Below are positions 1 to 8,371 of a stretch of 25,077 nucleotides of DNA, piece by piece. This DNA is from Anaerolineaceae bacterium UBA5211 (GTDB lineage Bacteria; Chloroflexota; Anaerolineae; Anaerolineales; Anaerolineaceae). The notes beneath the pieces were generated by a model. That model saw only the letters and a list, made by a program, of their open reading frames with translations, was not told the DNA's origin and did not search any database. Location: NCBI GenBank assembly GCA_002412595.1, contig DHVJ01000038.1, positions 119,936 through 145,012 of the forward strand. Reading direction: 5' to 3'. Every line of letters starts with the position of its first letter. Position 1 is the first letter of the stretch. Made by a program: the position numbers and the translations under genes.

Positions 1-1
1 A

Positions 2-721
2 AGCGCTCCGGCTGCCCCGACCGAAGTACAAGCCACGGATACAACCGCACCTGAACCGACCGCCACGTTGGAACCCACCCCGGACATGGGTGACCACGAC
101 ACTGTCCTCAACCAGTTGTTCGTCAACCCGTCGGTGGTCTTCAGCGAGAACCAGGCGGCCATGGCCGAGAATGAAGGCGGGCAATTCGGTTATATAGAAG
201 GCAAGAATTACAACGCGGAAGAAAACGTATTTGAATTTACCGCCGGCGGGGATGGGGGCTATTTCGGGCTCAACACCGTCCTGCCGGATTTCGGCGGCGG
301 CTTCTCGCAGGGTGTGTGGATGCAGTTCCAACCCCCGGCAAGCAGGGGTGAGTTCTACATCAATCTCTTCAATCCCAACGATGAACTGATTATTAACTTC
401 CGGGACCAGAACCGCCCCAGTTTCGTGCAATTCTCGCAAACCTACCAGGATCTGTTCCAGGGTGACCTGACGTTGGAAGAGGGAAAAACGTACAATCTGG
501 TTTTCGGATTGAGCAGCAATGCTGAATTTGTCGCCATGATCTGGGAGCAAGGCAACCTGCAAAACCAGGCAAAATACTTCACCAACCTGGATGATAGCGG
601 CAACGGGGATGCTTTCAAGGACGCCAATTTCGAGTTCAACCTGAATGTTCCGAATAATAACACGCTCAAAGTTTACCAATACGAGGTCCTGACCTTCGAC
701 GGCATTCAGCCGCAGGAATAA
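2..721 (+). CDS. Secreted or lipoprotein beta-rich domain protein, 5' partial
   Basis: The open frame runs in from the left edge, so the true start and any signal peptide lie outside the window; an in-frame TTG at 68 is not a convincing start because the Pro/Thr/Ala-rich linker continues upstream of it. The visible part is about 25 residues of linker (TAPEPTATLEPTPD) followed by about 200 residues with alternating hydrophobic and aromatic residues, Gly and Asn turns and no Cys, as in a jelly-roll or concanavalin-like fold. The order of segments (a QFQPPASRGEFYINLFN strand pair, GKTYNLVF, then AMIW, then a closing LKVYQYEVLTF strand) parallels the C-terminal domain of the beta-helix protein at 20870-22528. 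No catalytic motif was recognised. An extracellular location is inferred from the linker. Function unknown; a glycan-binding role is only a guess. Confidence 0.75.
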   Translation, partial: SAPAAPTEVQATDTTAPEPTATLEPTPDMGDHDTVLNQLFVNPSVVFSENQAAMAENEGGQFGYIEGKNYNAEENVFEFTAGGDGGYFGLNTVLPDFGGGFSQGVWMQFQPPASRGEFYINLFNPNDELIINFRDQNRPSFVQFSQTYQDLFQGDLTLEEGKTYNLVFGLSSNAEFVAMIWEQGNLQNQAKYFTNLDDSGNGDAFKDANFEFNLNVPNNNTLKVYQYEVLTFDGIQPQE

Positions 722-753
722 AGAGGGAGTTCAATTCACTAAGAAGTAAAGTA

Positions 754-790
754 AACCGGCAAGTTTTAGTAAACCTGCCGGTTATTTTTT
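754..790 (+). terminator. Rho-independent terminator, probably bidirectional
   Basis: An 8-bp perfect stem AACCGGCA (754-761) / TGCCGGTT (776-783) with a 14-base loop is followed by ATTTTTT on the + strand. It lies 33 bases after the stop of the upstream partial gene. On the - strand the hairpin is followed by a T-rich stretch, so it may also end the long sugar operon that stops at 808. Confidence 0.8.
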
Positions 791-807
791 AAGCAAAGAG
801 CTGATTA

Positions 808-3216
808 TTATTCCAGCCACACTTCTACAGTGTGGCTTTCTTTTTGGACATCCACCGGGATAAGATTATCCTCCAATTCCTTTCCATCCAGCGTCATGCG
901 GGCAACACCCATGCAAATGTGCATTGGGTTGTGCACTTGAATATCATAGGTCGCCCCGCGGAAACGGCGCGTAACGCGGAAGCCGTCCCAATCAGCCGGG
1001 ATGCAGGGGTCCACGCGCAGGCCGTCGTAATCCGGCCTCACGCCCAAAATGTACTGGGTAGCAGCCAGGTAATTCCAGGCAGCCGAGCCGCTCAGCCAGG
1101 AATTGCGCGCCAGCCCGAACTGGGGATGTTCGTCGCTAAGGATATTCTGGGCGTACACGTAAGGCTCGCACTCGTACACATCGATCATATCGTTGCGCGC
1201 GGCCGGGTTGACCTGGCGGTAATACTGGAAGGCACGCTCACCATTACCCAACAGCGCCTCAGCCATGACCGCCCAGGGGTTGGGATGCACGAAGATGCCG
1301 CCGTTTTCCTTGGCGCCCGGCGGGTAGGTGGTTACGCCGCCGTAATGCGCATCGTAGCCGTTGAAACCCGGCCAGGACAGCTTGAGGCCGTACTTCGTAT
1401 TGAGTTTTTCGTAAACTACATCCATCGCCCGGCGCGCACGCTGCGGCGAGGCAAAGCCGGAGATGACCGGCCAACTTTGGCCGTTCAGATAGAGTTTGCC
1501 GTATTCATTTTGCGCCGAACCCAGCGGCCGGCCTTCTTCATCAAAATAGCGCAGGTACCAATCGCCATCCCAGGCACAGCCCTCCACGCTGGCCTGCATG
1601 TCCGCGTAATCTGCGCGGAAAGCCTGGCTGCCAGTTTCATCACCCAGATAAGCCAGCAGGTCCGCGAACTCACGCAGCGCCAGACCGTACAGGTTGGCCG
1701 TGAAGAGTGATTCCGCTCCCTCCGGCAAATTGACGGTGTCGTTCCAATCGGCGAAGCCCAGCAATGGCAAGCTGTGGCTGCCCAGGTTGGCTTTCGTGAA
1801 AGCCAGGCCGCGCGCTAAATGGTCTCCCACATTTTGCGGGTCGCAGCCCTGTTCCGGATGTTTAGGATCGTAAAAGGGTACAACCTCGTCTAAAAAGGCG
1901 AAATCACCACTTTCCTTCAGGTAGGCTGCCACCGCCAGGGTCAGCCACAAATGGTCATCGCTGTAGTAATGCGGGCGGTCTTCCATTTCCAGCGAGTCGC
2001 CCTCATTGGCGATCCCACTGAGCGGGTTGAACTGGTGCATGCAGGCACCGTTTGTTAATTGGAAACGCAGCAGCGTGCGCAGCAATTCTGCAGTTTCTTG
2101 CGGAACAGACGGCAGCACGCCCAGCACATCCTGGGCGGAATCGCGCATACCCATGCCGCGCGCGCCCAGGCCCGGCTGGTAATACGAAAGATATCGCGAC
2201 CAGGTCTTGGTGACGTAACACTGGCGCGGGTTGAACAGGTTGAGCATCAGGTCCATGTCTTCGTCAGGCGTATGCACCTGCTGGGCAGATAAATAGTTCT
2301 CCCAAAAATCGGCTAGCTCCGCCAGCGCTGTGTCCACTTCCTCCGCCTTGCGCCAGCGCGCCATTTCCGCTTGCGCGCCTTCCCAGCCATCCGCCTGGCC
2401 CAACTGCGTAATCAGGCGCCGGCTCTGTCCAGGCACCATTTCGCCCAATGGGTGCAGCAGCGCGCCAACCAGGTTGCCGCGCAATGCCTGGTGGCAGCCC
2501 AATTCGGCTTGCTCCAGGCTGAGCGGATGCGCGAAAGTACCATATTCATGCGCGCCCAGGAACTGTGCGCGGTCAGTCTCATAAGAGGAAGCCGGCAGGT
2601 TGGATGTCAGGTAATTCTGGCGAAAATCACGCCACATGAAAGGATATTCCAGCAAGATGGTAAAGTCGCCATCCTGCACGGCGCGGGCTTGCATGGTTTG
2701 CGGGATCCAATCGGCGTTGGTGAATTGCTGCAGCGCGTCAGGATGCGTAAATTCCACCAGCGGGATGGCATCCACGCGCAGGCTTTCAGCGCCGATGTTG
2801 GTAACAGTCAGCGAGCGCAGCTCCACCAATGACCCGCGCGGCACAAATATGGTCATGTCCATCCGCAGCCCCGCGCACTCCGTGATCAGGCGGGTATAGC
2901 CCAACCCAACGTGGCACTCAAAGCGCTCCAGGGGTGTCAGCCCGGGCACGTGCCAGGGTGAGAGTATCTGATAACCTTGGGGCCGATGAATACGCAGGTA
3001 TGCCGTTTCGCCCTTGAAATCCGAAGCGGGCATCTGCTGAATATACTTGGTGATGCGGTTGAGGGCCGGGTCATCGCGGCAGAGGAGTGCGCCGCCGGTG
3101 TGGTCCACAAAACCGCCAAATGCACGCGTGCCGATGTAATTGATCCACTTGACCGGTGTATGCGGGTCGGTGATGACATACTCACGCGCCTGCGGGTCAA
3201 AATATCCGTACTGCAT
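808..3216 (-). CDS. GH94 family glycoside phosphorylase, specificity uncertain
   Basis: The 802-residue product belongs to glycoside hydrolase family 94, inverting phosphorylases that split beta-glycosides with inorganic phosphate to give alpha-sugar-1-phosphate. Visible hallmarks are the N-terminal YGYFD..REYVIT..HTP..WINYIG block, GMGMRDSAQD (substrate-binding Arg and Asp), YSDDHLWL, ADWND with the expected catalytic acid at Asp493, and KENGGIFVHPNPW. It is a clear paralogue of the cellobiose phosphorylase at 5863-8322, but it lacks the Cys-Leu after ADWND and the following LNCF..PGQSF loop. In these motifs it looks closer to the chitobiose phosphorylase / cyclic glucan synthase branch. The ATG has GGGAGG about 6 bases upstream. 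It is the last gene of the operon, 24 bases after GH1. No signal peptide, so cytoplasmic. The disaccharide it acts on cannot be read from sequence. Confidence 0.9.
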   Translation of the reverse strand: MQYGYFDPQAREYVITDPHTPVKWINYIGTRAFGGFVDHTGGALLCRDDPALNRITKYIQQMPASDFKGETAYLRIHRPQGYQILSPWHVPGLTPLERFECHVGLGYTRLITECAGLRMDMTIFVPRGSLVELRSLTVTNIGAESLRVDAIPLVEFTHPDALQQFTNADWIPQTMQARAVQDGDFTILLEYPFMWRDFRQNYLTSNLPASSYETDRAQFLGAHEYGTFAHPLSLEQAELGCHQALRGNLVGALLHPLGEMVPGQSRRLITQLGQADGWEGAQAEMARWRKAEEVDTALAELADFWENYLSAQQVHTPDEDMDLMLNLFNPRQCYVTKTWSRYLSYYQPGLGARGMGMRDSAQDVLGVLPSVPQETAELLRTLLRFQLTNGACMHQFNPLSGIANEGDSLEMEDRPHYYSDDHLWLTLAVAAYLKESGDFAFLDEVVPFYDPKHPEQGCDPQNVGDHLARGLAFTKANLGSHSLPLLGFADWNDTVNLPEGAESLFTANLYGLALREFADLLAYLGDETGSQAFRADYADMQASVEGCAWDGDWYLRYFDEEGRPLGSAQNEYGKLYLNGQSWPVISGFASPQRARRAMDVVYEKLNTKYGLKLSWPGFNGYDAHYGGVTTYPPGAKENGGIFVHPNPWAVMAEALLGNGERAFQYYRQVNPAARNDMIDVYECEPYVYAQNILSDEHPQFGLARNSWLSGSAAWNYLAATQYILGVRPDYDGLRVDPCIPADWDGFRVTRRFRGATYDIQVHNPMHICMGVARMTLDGKELEDNLIPVDVQKESHTVEVWLE

Positions 3217-3240
3217 TAACTTCCTCCCTGACGTATTTAT

Positions 3241-4587
3241 TTACAATCCGTGAACACCGTTCTCCGCTATAGCCTGCTTGTACCAGCGTGCGCTTCGCTT
3301 GAGCGTGCGCTTTTGACTATCAAAATCTACATACACTAACCCAAAGCGCTTGGTGTAGCCGAAAGCCCATTCAAAATTATCCATGAAAGACCAGGCAAAG
3401 TAGCCGCCCACAGGCACGCCCGCCTGTATAGCTGCGTGCAGCGCGATCAGGTGCAGGCGAATATAAGCCAGCCGTTCGGAGTCTTGCACTTCTCCCTGCG
3501 CATCCGGCATATCCATATAAGCCGCGCCGTTTTCGGTGACAAAGTAAAGCGGGAAATCGTATTCCCGATGAAAACGCTCCAACAGATCGGTCAAACCCTG
3601 CGGGTAAACCTCCCAACCCATTTCTGTCTGCGGGCCGGGGTAAACGGTTACCGGCAAATTTTTTCCTTCCGGTAAATCCTGCGCGCGGGCAATTCCGCGT
3701 GAGTAGTAATTGATTCCCAGGGATTCCAGCGGCGCTGCAATGGTCTGCATGTCGCCGGGTTTGACAAAGGGCAGATTGGTTTCATAGTAACCCACGATGT
3801 CAGCAGGATAACCCCTGCCCGCCAGCGGGTCAAGGAACCAGCGGTTGATGATGCCATCCATGCGCCGGGCTTCTGCGTGGTCAGCCGGGCTGTCCGATGC
3901 CGGAGTCTGCGGATGGATATTGAGCACAATACCCACTTGTGCATGCTTGACATTAGCACGCAGGATAGGCACAGCCTGCCCGTGCGCCAGCAGCAGGTGA
4001 TGTGCAGCAGCCAATGTTTCCGCCTGGTCCGTGTGCCCAGGGGCATGGATGCCCAGGTAATACCCCAGAACCGCGCTCACGTAAGGTTCGTTGAAGGTCA
4101 TCCAATGGCTGACGCGATCCCCCAAGACGCGGCTGGTTTGGTCGGCGTATTCGCAAAATGCGCCTGCCAAATCGCGCGACGGCCAGCCGCCCGCGTCCTG
4201 CAGAGCCTGCGGTAAATCCCAATGATATAGGGTGGCATACGGTGTAATACCCGCTTCCAACAGCGCATCAACCAGCCGGTCATAAAAGGCCAGCCCGGCT
4301 GGATTGACGGCTCCCCTGCCCGCAGGCAGAATACGCGGCCATGCGATTGAAAAGCGATATGAGTTGACCCCCAGCTCTTTCAACAGTGCCACGTCTTCAC
4401 GCCAGCGGGAATAATGATCGCAGGCGATATCGCCGGTATGACCCTGCTCGATCTTGCCGGGTGTGTGACAAAAGCGATCCCAAATACTTTCTCCTTTACC
4501 TTCTGCCTGCCAGGCCCCTTCAATCTGGTAAGCGGCAGTAGCTGCCCCCCATGCAAAATTTTTCGGAAACGTTAAGAATTCTTCCAT
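3241..4587 (-). CDS. GH1 family beta-glucosidase
   Basis: A 448-residue cytoplasmic retaining beta-glucosidase of glycoside hydrolase family 1, the usual family length. The N-terminal signature FPKNFAWGAATAAYQIEGAW is followed by SIWDRF, HWDLPQ, the acid/base Glu167 in TFNEP, the nucleophile Glu352 in VTENG, and a C-terminal YFAWSFMDNFEWAFGY..RFGLVYVD block. The start chosen is ATG at 4587, with GAAGGGA about 6 bases upstream; a longer in-frame start at 4647 would add 20 hydrophobic residues overlapping the preceding gene and has no family counterpart. It begins 13 bases after the PIG-V-like gene and is followed by the second GH94. It probably hydrolyses cellobiose and other short beta-glucosides brought in by the importer, alongside the phosphorolytic route. 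Other beta-glycosides are possible, since GH1 is often broad. Confidence 0.95.
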   Translation of the reverse strand: MEEFLTFPKNFAWGAATAAYQIEGAWQAEGKGESIWDRFCHTPGKIEQGHTGDIACDHYSRWREDVALLKELGVNSYRFSIAWPRILPAGRGAVNPAGLAFYDRLVDALLEAGITPYATLYHWDLPQALQDAGGWPSRDLAGAFCEYADQTSRVLGDRVSHWMTFNEPYVSAVLGYYLGIHAPGHTDQAETLAAAHHLLLAHGQAVPILRANVKHAQVGIVLNIHPQTPASDSPADHAEARRMDGIINRWFLDPLAGRGYPADIVGYYETNLPFVKPGDMQTIAAPLESLGINYYSRGIARAQDLPEGKNLPVTVYPGPQTEMGWEVYPQGLTDLLERFHREYDFPLYFVTENGAAYMDMPDAQGEVQDSERLAYIRLHLIALHAAIQAGVPVGGYFAWSFMDNFEWAFGYTKRFGLVYVDFDSQKRTLKRSARWYKQAIAENGVHGL

Positions 4588-4600
4588 GATAATTCCCTTC

Positions 4601-5860
4601 TCAAGCAACCCAATAATTAAAGGTGAATAAAATGCATTCCAGAGCAAGTATGCTCACGCTGAGTAAGCTCCACAAACGGTCCACTATCGGGCGGCGGCCA
4701 ATCTGCGCCAGCAGGTAAAAAAGCCCGGGAACCGCCAGCACATAACGCAGCATACCTTGCGCAGATCCGCTAGTCAGCGTGAAAGCCAGCAGGACAATCC
4801 CATACAGGGAAATTTCAGGGAATTTCTTAAATGCATACAAGCTCCCCGCCAAGGCCAGTAAAATCGCGGCGAACTCCAAGCCATAATAAAAAGTTGTCAT
4901 GCTATTTTGAGCGGAAAGCATGTGCTGCCAGGCGCTGCGCCAGACCATCCAGCTTTTTTGCACGGCCAGAAAACCGCGCCCGAAATAGAGCGTTTCCACC
5001 TGCTGAAAGCGCGCCGCCTGGGGCGTTAAAGTCCAAACGCCGTAAGCCAGCGCGGGCGCCAGCACTGCCAGTCCGTGCAGCAGCGCGGGTTTCCATCCCA
5101 TGCGCCAGGGCCGCTCTTGCAGCCAGCCGATGGCCAGCGGCAGCAGCAGGATTGCGCCGCCCGGTCGTGTCCAGGCAGCCAGGGCCGCCAACATTCCGGC
5201 CCAACCCCATTTGCGCGCGCGCATCAGGGCCAGCGCGCCCAAGCTCAATCCCAAAAAAAGACCTTCGCTGTAAACCTGCGTTATAAAAAAAGCGCTGGGA
5301 AATATCAAAAAATAGAAACCGGCCCGCAGCGCCCCTTCCTCCTCCAATGATGGAAGGAATAAGGCTACCACTGCAATTAACGCACCCATTGCGCCCAACA
5401 GGGACACCAGCACACCGGCCAAGGTGAAACGGCCAATTTGGCTGATATTCAGCGGCAGGAGATTCAAGACACCTGCCGCGCCACGAATGGCCAACGGATA
5501 AAACGGAAAAAAAGCATTGCTGAGTGAATAACAATCGCTGCTCAGCCCGGGTGTGCAGAAATGTTGGTTCTGCCAGGAATAGTTCGCGCTGACTCCCTGA
5601 ATTTGCGGGTCAGCATAGCCCTGCATGGCAATGGAAAGGTAATATTCCGAATCCCAGGCCACCTGCGCATTCATGAACGGCTCAGATAAATAAGGTTTGT
5701 CCGCAGGGTGGGCTGGGTCGGTTTCTTCTGCGGTCCAATCCAACACTGTGTCCGGCCCTCGCAAATTGAAGCGCATGGACGCCCAGCCCTGAAAGGCGAG
5801 CAGGATGAGCGCCCAACCCAACCAGAGCATCACCAGTTTTTTCAGCAGTGCTTTATTCAC
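4601..5860 (-). CDS. PIG-V-like integral membrane glycosyltransferase
   Basis: A 419-residue polytopic membrane protein with roughly nine or ten hydrophobic segments. An N-terminal helix (about residues 9-28) is followed by an extracytoplasmic loop of about 80 residues holding VAWDSEYYLSIAMQGY and then AFFPFYPLAIRG. The WD..(H/Y)Y..IA..GY and FFPFYP motifs are those of the PIG-V / GPI mannosyltransferase-II family (GT76-type, GT-C fold), whose bacterial members use polyprenyl-phosphate sugars; the Asp of WD is the expected catalytic region. The start is GTG at 5860, only two bases after the stop of cellobiose phosphorylase, so translational coupling is likely; no strong Shine-Dalgarno is visible. 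Its place between catabolic enzymes is odd, because this family builds rather than degrades glycans. Acceptor and donor are unknown. Confidence 0.75.
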   Translation of the reverse strand: MNKALLKKLVMLWLGWALILLAFQGWASMRFNLRGPDTVLDWTAEETDPAHPADKPYLSEPFMNAQVAWDSEYYLSIAMQGYADPQIQGVSANYSWQNQHFCTPGLSSDCYSLSNAFFPFYPLAIRGAAGVLNLLPLNISQIGRFTLAGVLVSLLGAMGALIAVVALFLPSLEEEGALRAGFYFLIFPSAFFITQVYSEGLFLGLSLGALALMRARKWGWAGMLAALAAWTRPGGAILLLPLAIGWLQERPWRMGWKPALLHGLAVLAPALAYGVWTLTPQAARFQQVETLYFGRGFLAVQKSWMVWRSAWQHMLSAQNSMTTFYYGLEFAAILLALAGSLYAFKKFPEISLYGIVLLAFTLTSGSAQGMLRYVLAVPGLFYLLAQIGRRPIVDRLWSLLSVSILALECILFTFNYWVA

Positions 5861-5862
5861 AT

Positions 5863-8322
5863 CTACGTACCCAATTTCACCTGTACCTGCACATCCGTAA
5901 CACCTGCCACTGGAAGCGGCACCACAATTCCAAGTACCGGTTTGCCGTCCACTTCCAGAACAATCGCGTTTCCGGTTCCAACACGCTCAACCTGGATATG
6001 ATACCGCACTCCGCGGAATACGCGCTCAGCCTGGAAACCCTGCCAATCTGCAGGGATAACAGGCGCAATGCTCAATCCGCTGAAAGTTGGGCGAATACCC
6101 AAAATCCACTGTGTGATAGCCACGTAATTCCAAGCCGCCGTGCCGGTCAGCCAGGAATTTTTGGCCTCGCCCTGCACGGACGCGTCCTGCCCGGAGATCA
6201 TTTGGGCATACACGTATGGTTCACATTTATGCAAATCGCTGATGGCCTCGCGCGCGGAAGGGTTGATGCGTTGGTAATAGTCGAAAGCGGCATCACCGCG
6301 CCCGGCCTTGGCCTCGGCAATCATCACCCAGGGATTGGTATGGCAGAAAACACTGGCATTTTCCTTATACCCGGGCGGATAGGTAGAAATTTCCCCTAAT
6401 TTCAGATAATAATGGCTGAAAGCCGGCTGCTGCAGCATAATACCGTGCGGTGTGGCTAATCTTTCAGCCACTGCATCCAGCGCCTGGCGCGCACGCCCGT
6501 CTGCCAGCCCCAATCCGGCCATCACGCACATACCTTGCGGTTCAACGAAAATTTGCCCTTCGCTGCATTCGCTTGACCCCACCGGCTCACCGAAATCGTC
6601 ATACGCCCGGCGGAACCACGCGCCATCCCAGCCGGCCGCCCAGACAGTTTCTTCCATCTTTTGGGCGGCCTGCCGGAATCGCTGCACATCCAGTTTTTCC
6701 CCCTCATGTTGTGCGATATCGATCATTTCAGCCGCGGCCAGGTTGAACAGGCCTGCGATAAATACACTCTCCGCTACTTTGCCATCCTTGCTGGTAGTGG
6801 TCTGGAAGGACTGGCCAGGCTGGCTGGAAAAGCAGTTCAGGTTCAGGCAGTCATTCCAATCCGCGCGCCCGATCAAAGGCAGCTTGTGCGGTCCCAAATG
6901 CGCCAGGGTGTATTCCAGGGAACGCAGCAGATGTGCGTAGAGGGATTGTTCGCTGCCGGGTTGGTTTTCAAAGGGAACCGGCTCCTGCAGCACCTGCCAA
7001 TCGCCTGTTTCTTTTATGTAAGCTGACGCGGCTACCACTAACCAAAGCGGATCGTCATTAAAACCGCTGCCCACGTCATCATTGCCGCGCTTGGTAAGCG
7101 GCTGGTACTGGTGGAATGCGCTGCCATCCGGCCGCTGGGTGGCGGCCAGGTCCAGCAGGCGTTCGCGCGCCCGTTCGTGATCCAACAGCACAAAGGCCAA
7201 CAAGTCCTGGTTGGAATCGCGGAACCCCATGCCGCGCCCAACACCGCTCTCAAAGAGTGAAGCCGAGCGTGAGATATTGAAAGTCGCCATGACCTGGTAA
7301 GCATTCCACACATTCACCATACGGTTCGTATGTTCATCCGGTGTTAGCACCTGGAGGTGCCCCAGCAAACCGTCCCAATAGGCTTTTAATGCCTGGAAAG
7401 ATTCTTCGACAACCTGCTCGTTGAGGTAGCGCTGGATAACCGGCAGGACCCGTTTTTTATTGATGGTTTGCGAATTTGGAGGATCAAATTTATCTTCAAC
7501 CGGGTTTTCGTGATAACCCAGCAGGAAAATCATCTTCCTGGTCTCTCCCGGCTGCAAGCTGACGCGCACCTGCTGCACGCCCACCGGCTGCCATCCAGCA
7601 GCGATGGAATTGCTCAACTGCCCGCGCCGGACCGCTTCCGGATCCGCCCAGCTGCGGTAAGCACCCAAAAATGTCTCGCGTTGCGTGTCAAACGCACTCA
7701 TTTTTTCTGAACCGGTGAAATAGGCAAAATGGTCGCGCCGTTCGCGATATTCCGTCTTGTGATAGATAACGTTATCCACCACTTCCACCTCGCCGGTGGA
7801 AAAATTGCGTTGGTAATTGCTGGCATCGTCCCAGGCATCCCACAGGCAGAATTCCACAGAAGCGAAGGCCGATAAACGCACCGCTTCTTCGCGCCGGTTG
7901 GTAAGCGTCAATTCCCAAATTTCCAAATTTTCCCCCAATGGGACAAAGTAACGGGTTTGCGCTTCAATCCCCTTGAAAGTGGAATGAATAATGGAATAGC
8001 CCATGCCATGCCGGCATTCATAACTGTCCAGATCGCGGCGCACCGGCTGCCAACTGGGCGACCAGAAAAGCGGTTCCTCCGCTGGAGCGTCTTCATCGCG
8101 CAGGTAGATATAGCGGCCGCCCTCATCCAGTGGGACGTTGTTATAACGATAACGGGTCAAACGGCGCATGCGCGCGTCTTTGTAAAACGAGTACCCCCCC
8201 GCGGTATTTGAGATAATGCCAAAATAATTCTCACAACCGATATAGTTGATCCAGGGCAGCGGGGTATCCGGCCTGGTAATTACATATTCACGTTGGACAT
8301 CATCAAAATATCCAAATTTCAT
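5863..8322 (-). CDS. Cellobiose phosphorylase (GH94)
   Basis: The 819-residue product matches the characterised actinobacterial cellobiose phosphorylase along its length as I recall that sequence: GYFDD..REYVIT..TP.PWINYIG, AGGYSFYKDARMRRLTRYRYNN, YHKTEYRERRDHFA, GRGMGFRDSNQD, HQYQPLTKRGNDD, GSGFNDDPLWL, GRADWNDCLNLNCFS and KENASVFCHTNPW. The catalytic acid should be Asp491 in ADWND. The reaction is cellobiose plus phosphate to alpha-glucose-1-phosphate plus glucose (EC 2.4.1.20), in the cytoplasm. A strong GGAGG sits 5 bases before the ATG. It starts 49 bases after the last ABC ATPase gene, with no terminator between, and it is followed two bases later by the PIG-V-like gene. This is the firmest substrate clue in the window and implies that the neighbouring importer carries cellobiose or cellodextrins. 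Confidence 0.95.
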   Translation of the reverse strand: MKFGYFDDVQREYVITRPDTPLPWINYIGCENYFGIISNTAGGYSFYKDARMRRLTRYRYNNVPLDEGGRYIYLRDEDAPAEEPLFWSPSWQPVRRDLDSYECRHGMGYSIIHSTFKGIEAQTRYFVPLGENLEIWELTLTNRREEAVRLSAFASVEFCLWDAWDDASNYQRNFSTGEVEVVDNVIYHKTEYRERRDHFAYFTGSEKMSAFDTQRETFLGAYRSWADPEAVRRGQLSNSIAAGWQPVGVQQVRVSLQPGETRKMIFLLGYHENPVEDKFDPPNSQTINKKRVLPVIQRYLNEQVVEESFQALKAYWDGLLGHLQVLTPDEHTNRMVNVWNAYQVMATFNISRSASLFESGVGRGMGFRDSNQDLLAFVLLDHERARERLLDLAATQRPDGSAFHQYQPLTKRGNDDVGSGFNDDPLWLVVAASAYIKETGDWQVLQEPVPFENQPGSEQSLYAHLLRSLEYTLAHLGPHKLPLIGRADWNDCLNLNCFSSQPGQSFQTTTSKDGKVAESVFIAGLFNLAAAEMIDIAQHEGEKLDVQRFRQAAQKMEETVWAAGWDGAWFRRAYDDFGEPVGSSECSEGQIFVEPQGMCVMAGLGLADGRARQALDAVAERLATPHGIMLQQPAFSHYYLKLGEISTYPPGYKENASVFCHTNPWVMIAEAKAGRGDAAFDYYQRINPSAREAISDLHKCEPYVYAQMISGQDASVQGEAKNSWLTGTAAWNYVAITQWILGIRPTFSGLSIAPVIPADWQGFQAERVFRGVRYHIQVERVGTGNAIVLEVDGKPVLGIVVPLPVAGVTDVQVQVKLGT

Positions 8323-8371
8323 TCAATCCTCCAAAAACAAACCCAAGCAAGCTCAGGCGGAATTTTGCATT

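Noticed and set aside
832..1710. Long + strand reading frame opposite the second GH94 gene
   Set aside because: It is antisense to a strongly conserved GH94 gene, has a low-complexity Ala/Arg/His-rich product without recognisable domains and no ribosome binding site.
4588..4647. 20-residue N-terminal extension of GH1
   Set aside because: It overlaps the preceding gene and has no family counterpart; ATG 4587 has GAAGGGA upstream and starts at the conserved GH1 N-terminus.
4831..5286. Arg/Pro/Ala-rich + strand frame opposite the PIG-V-like gene
   Set aside because: Composition is typical of an antisense frame of a GC-rich membrane protein, with no motif or ribosome binding site.
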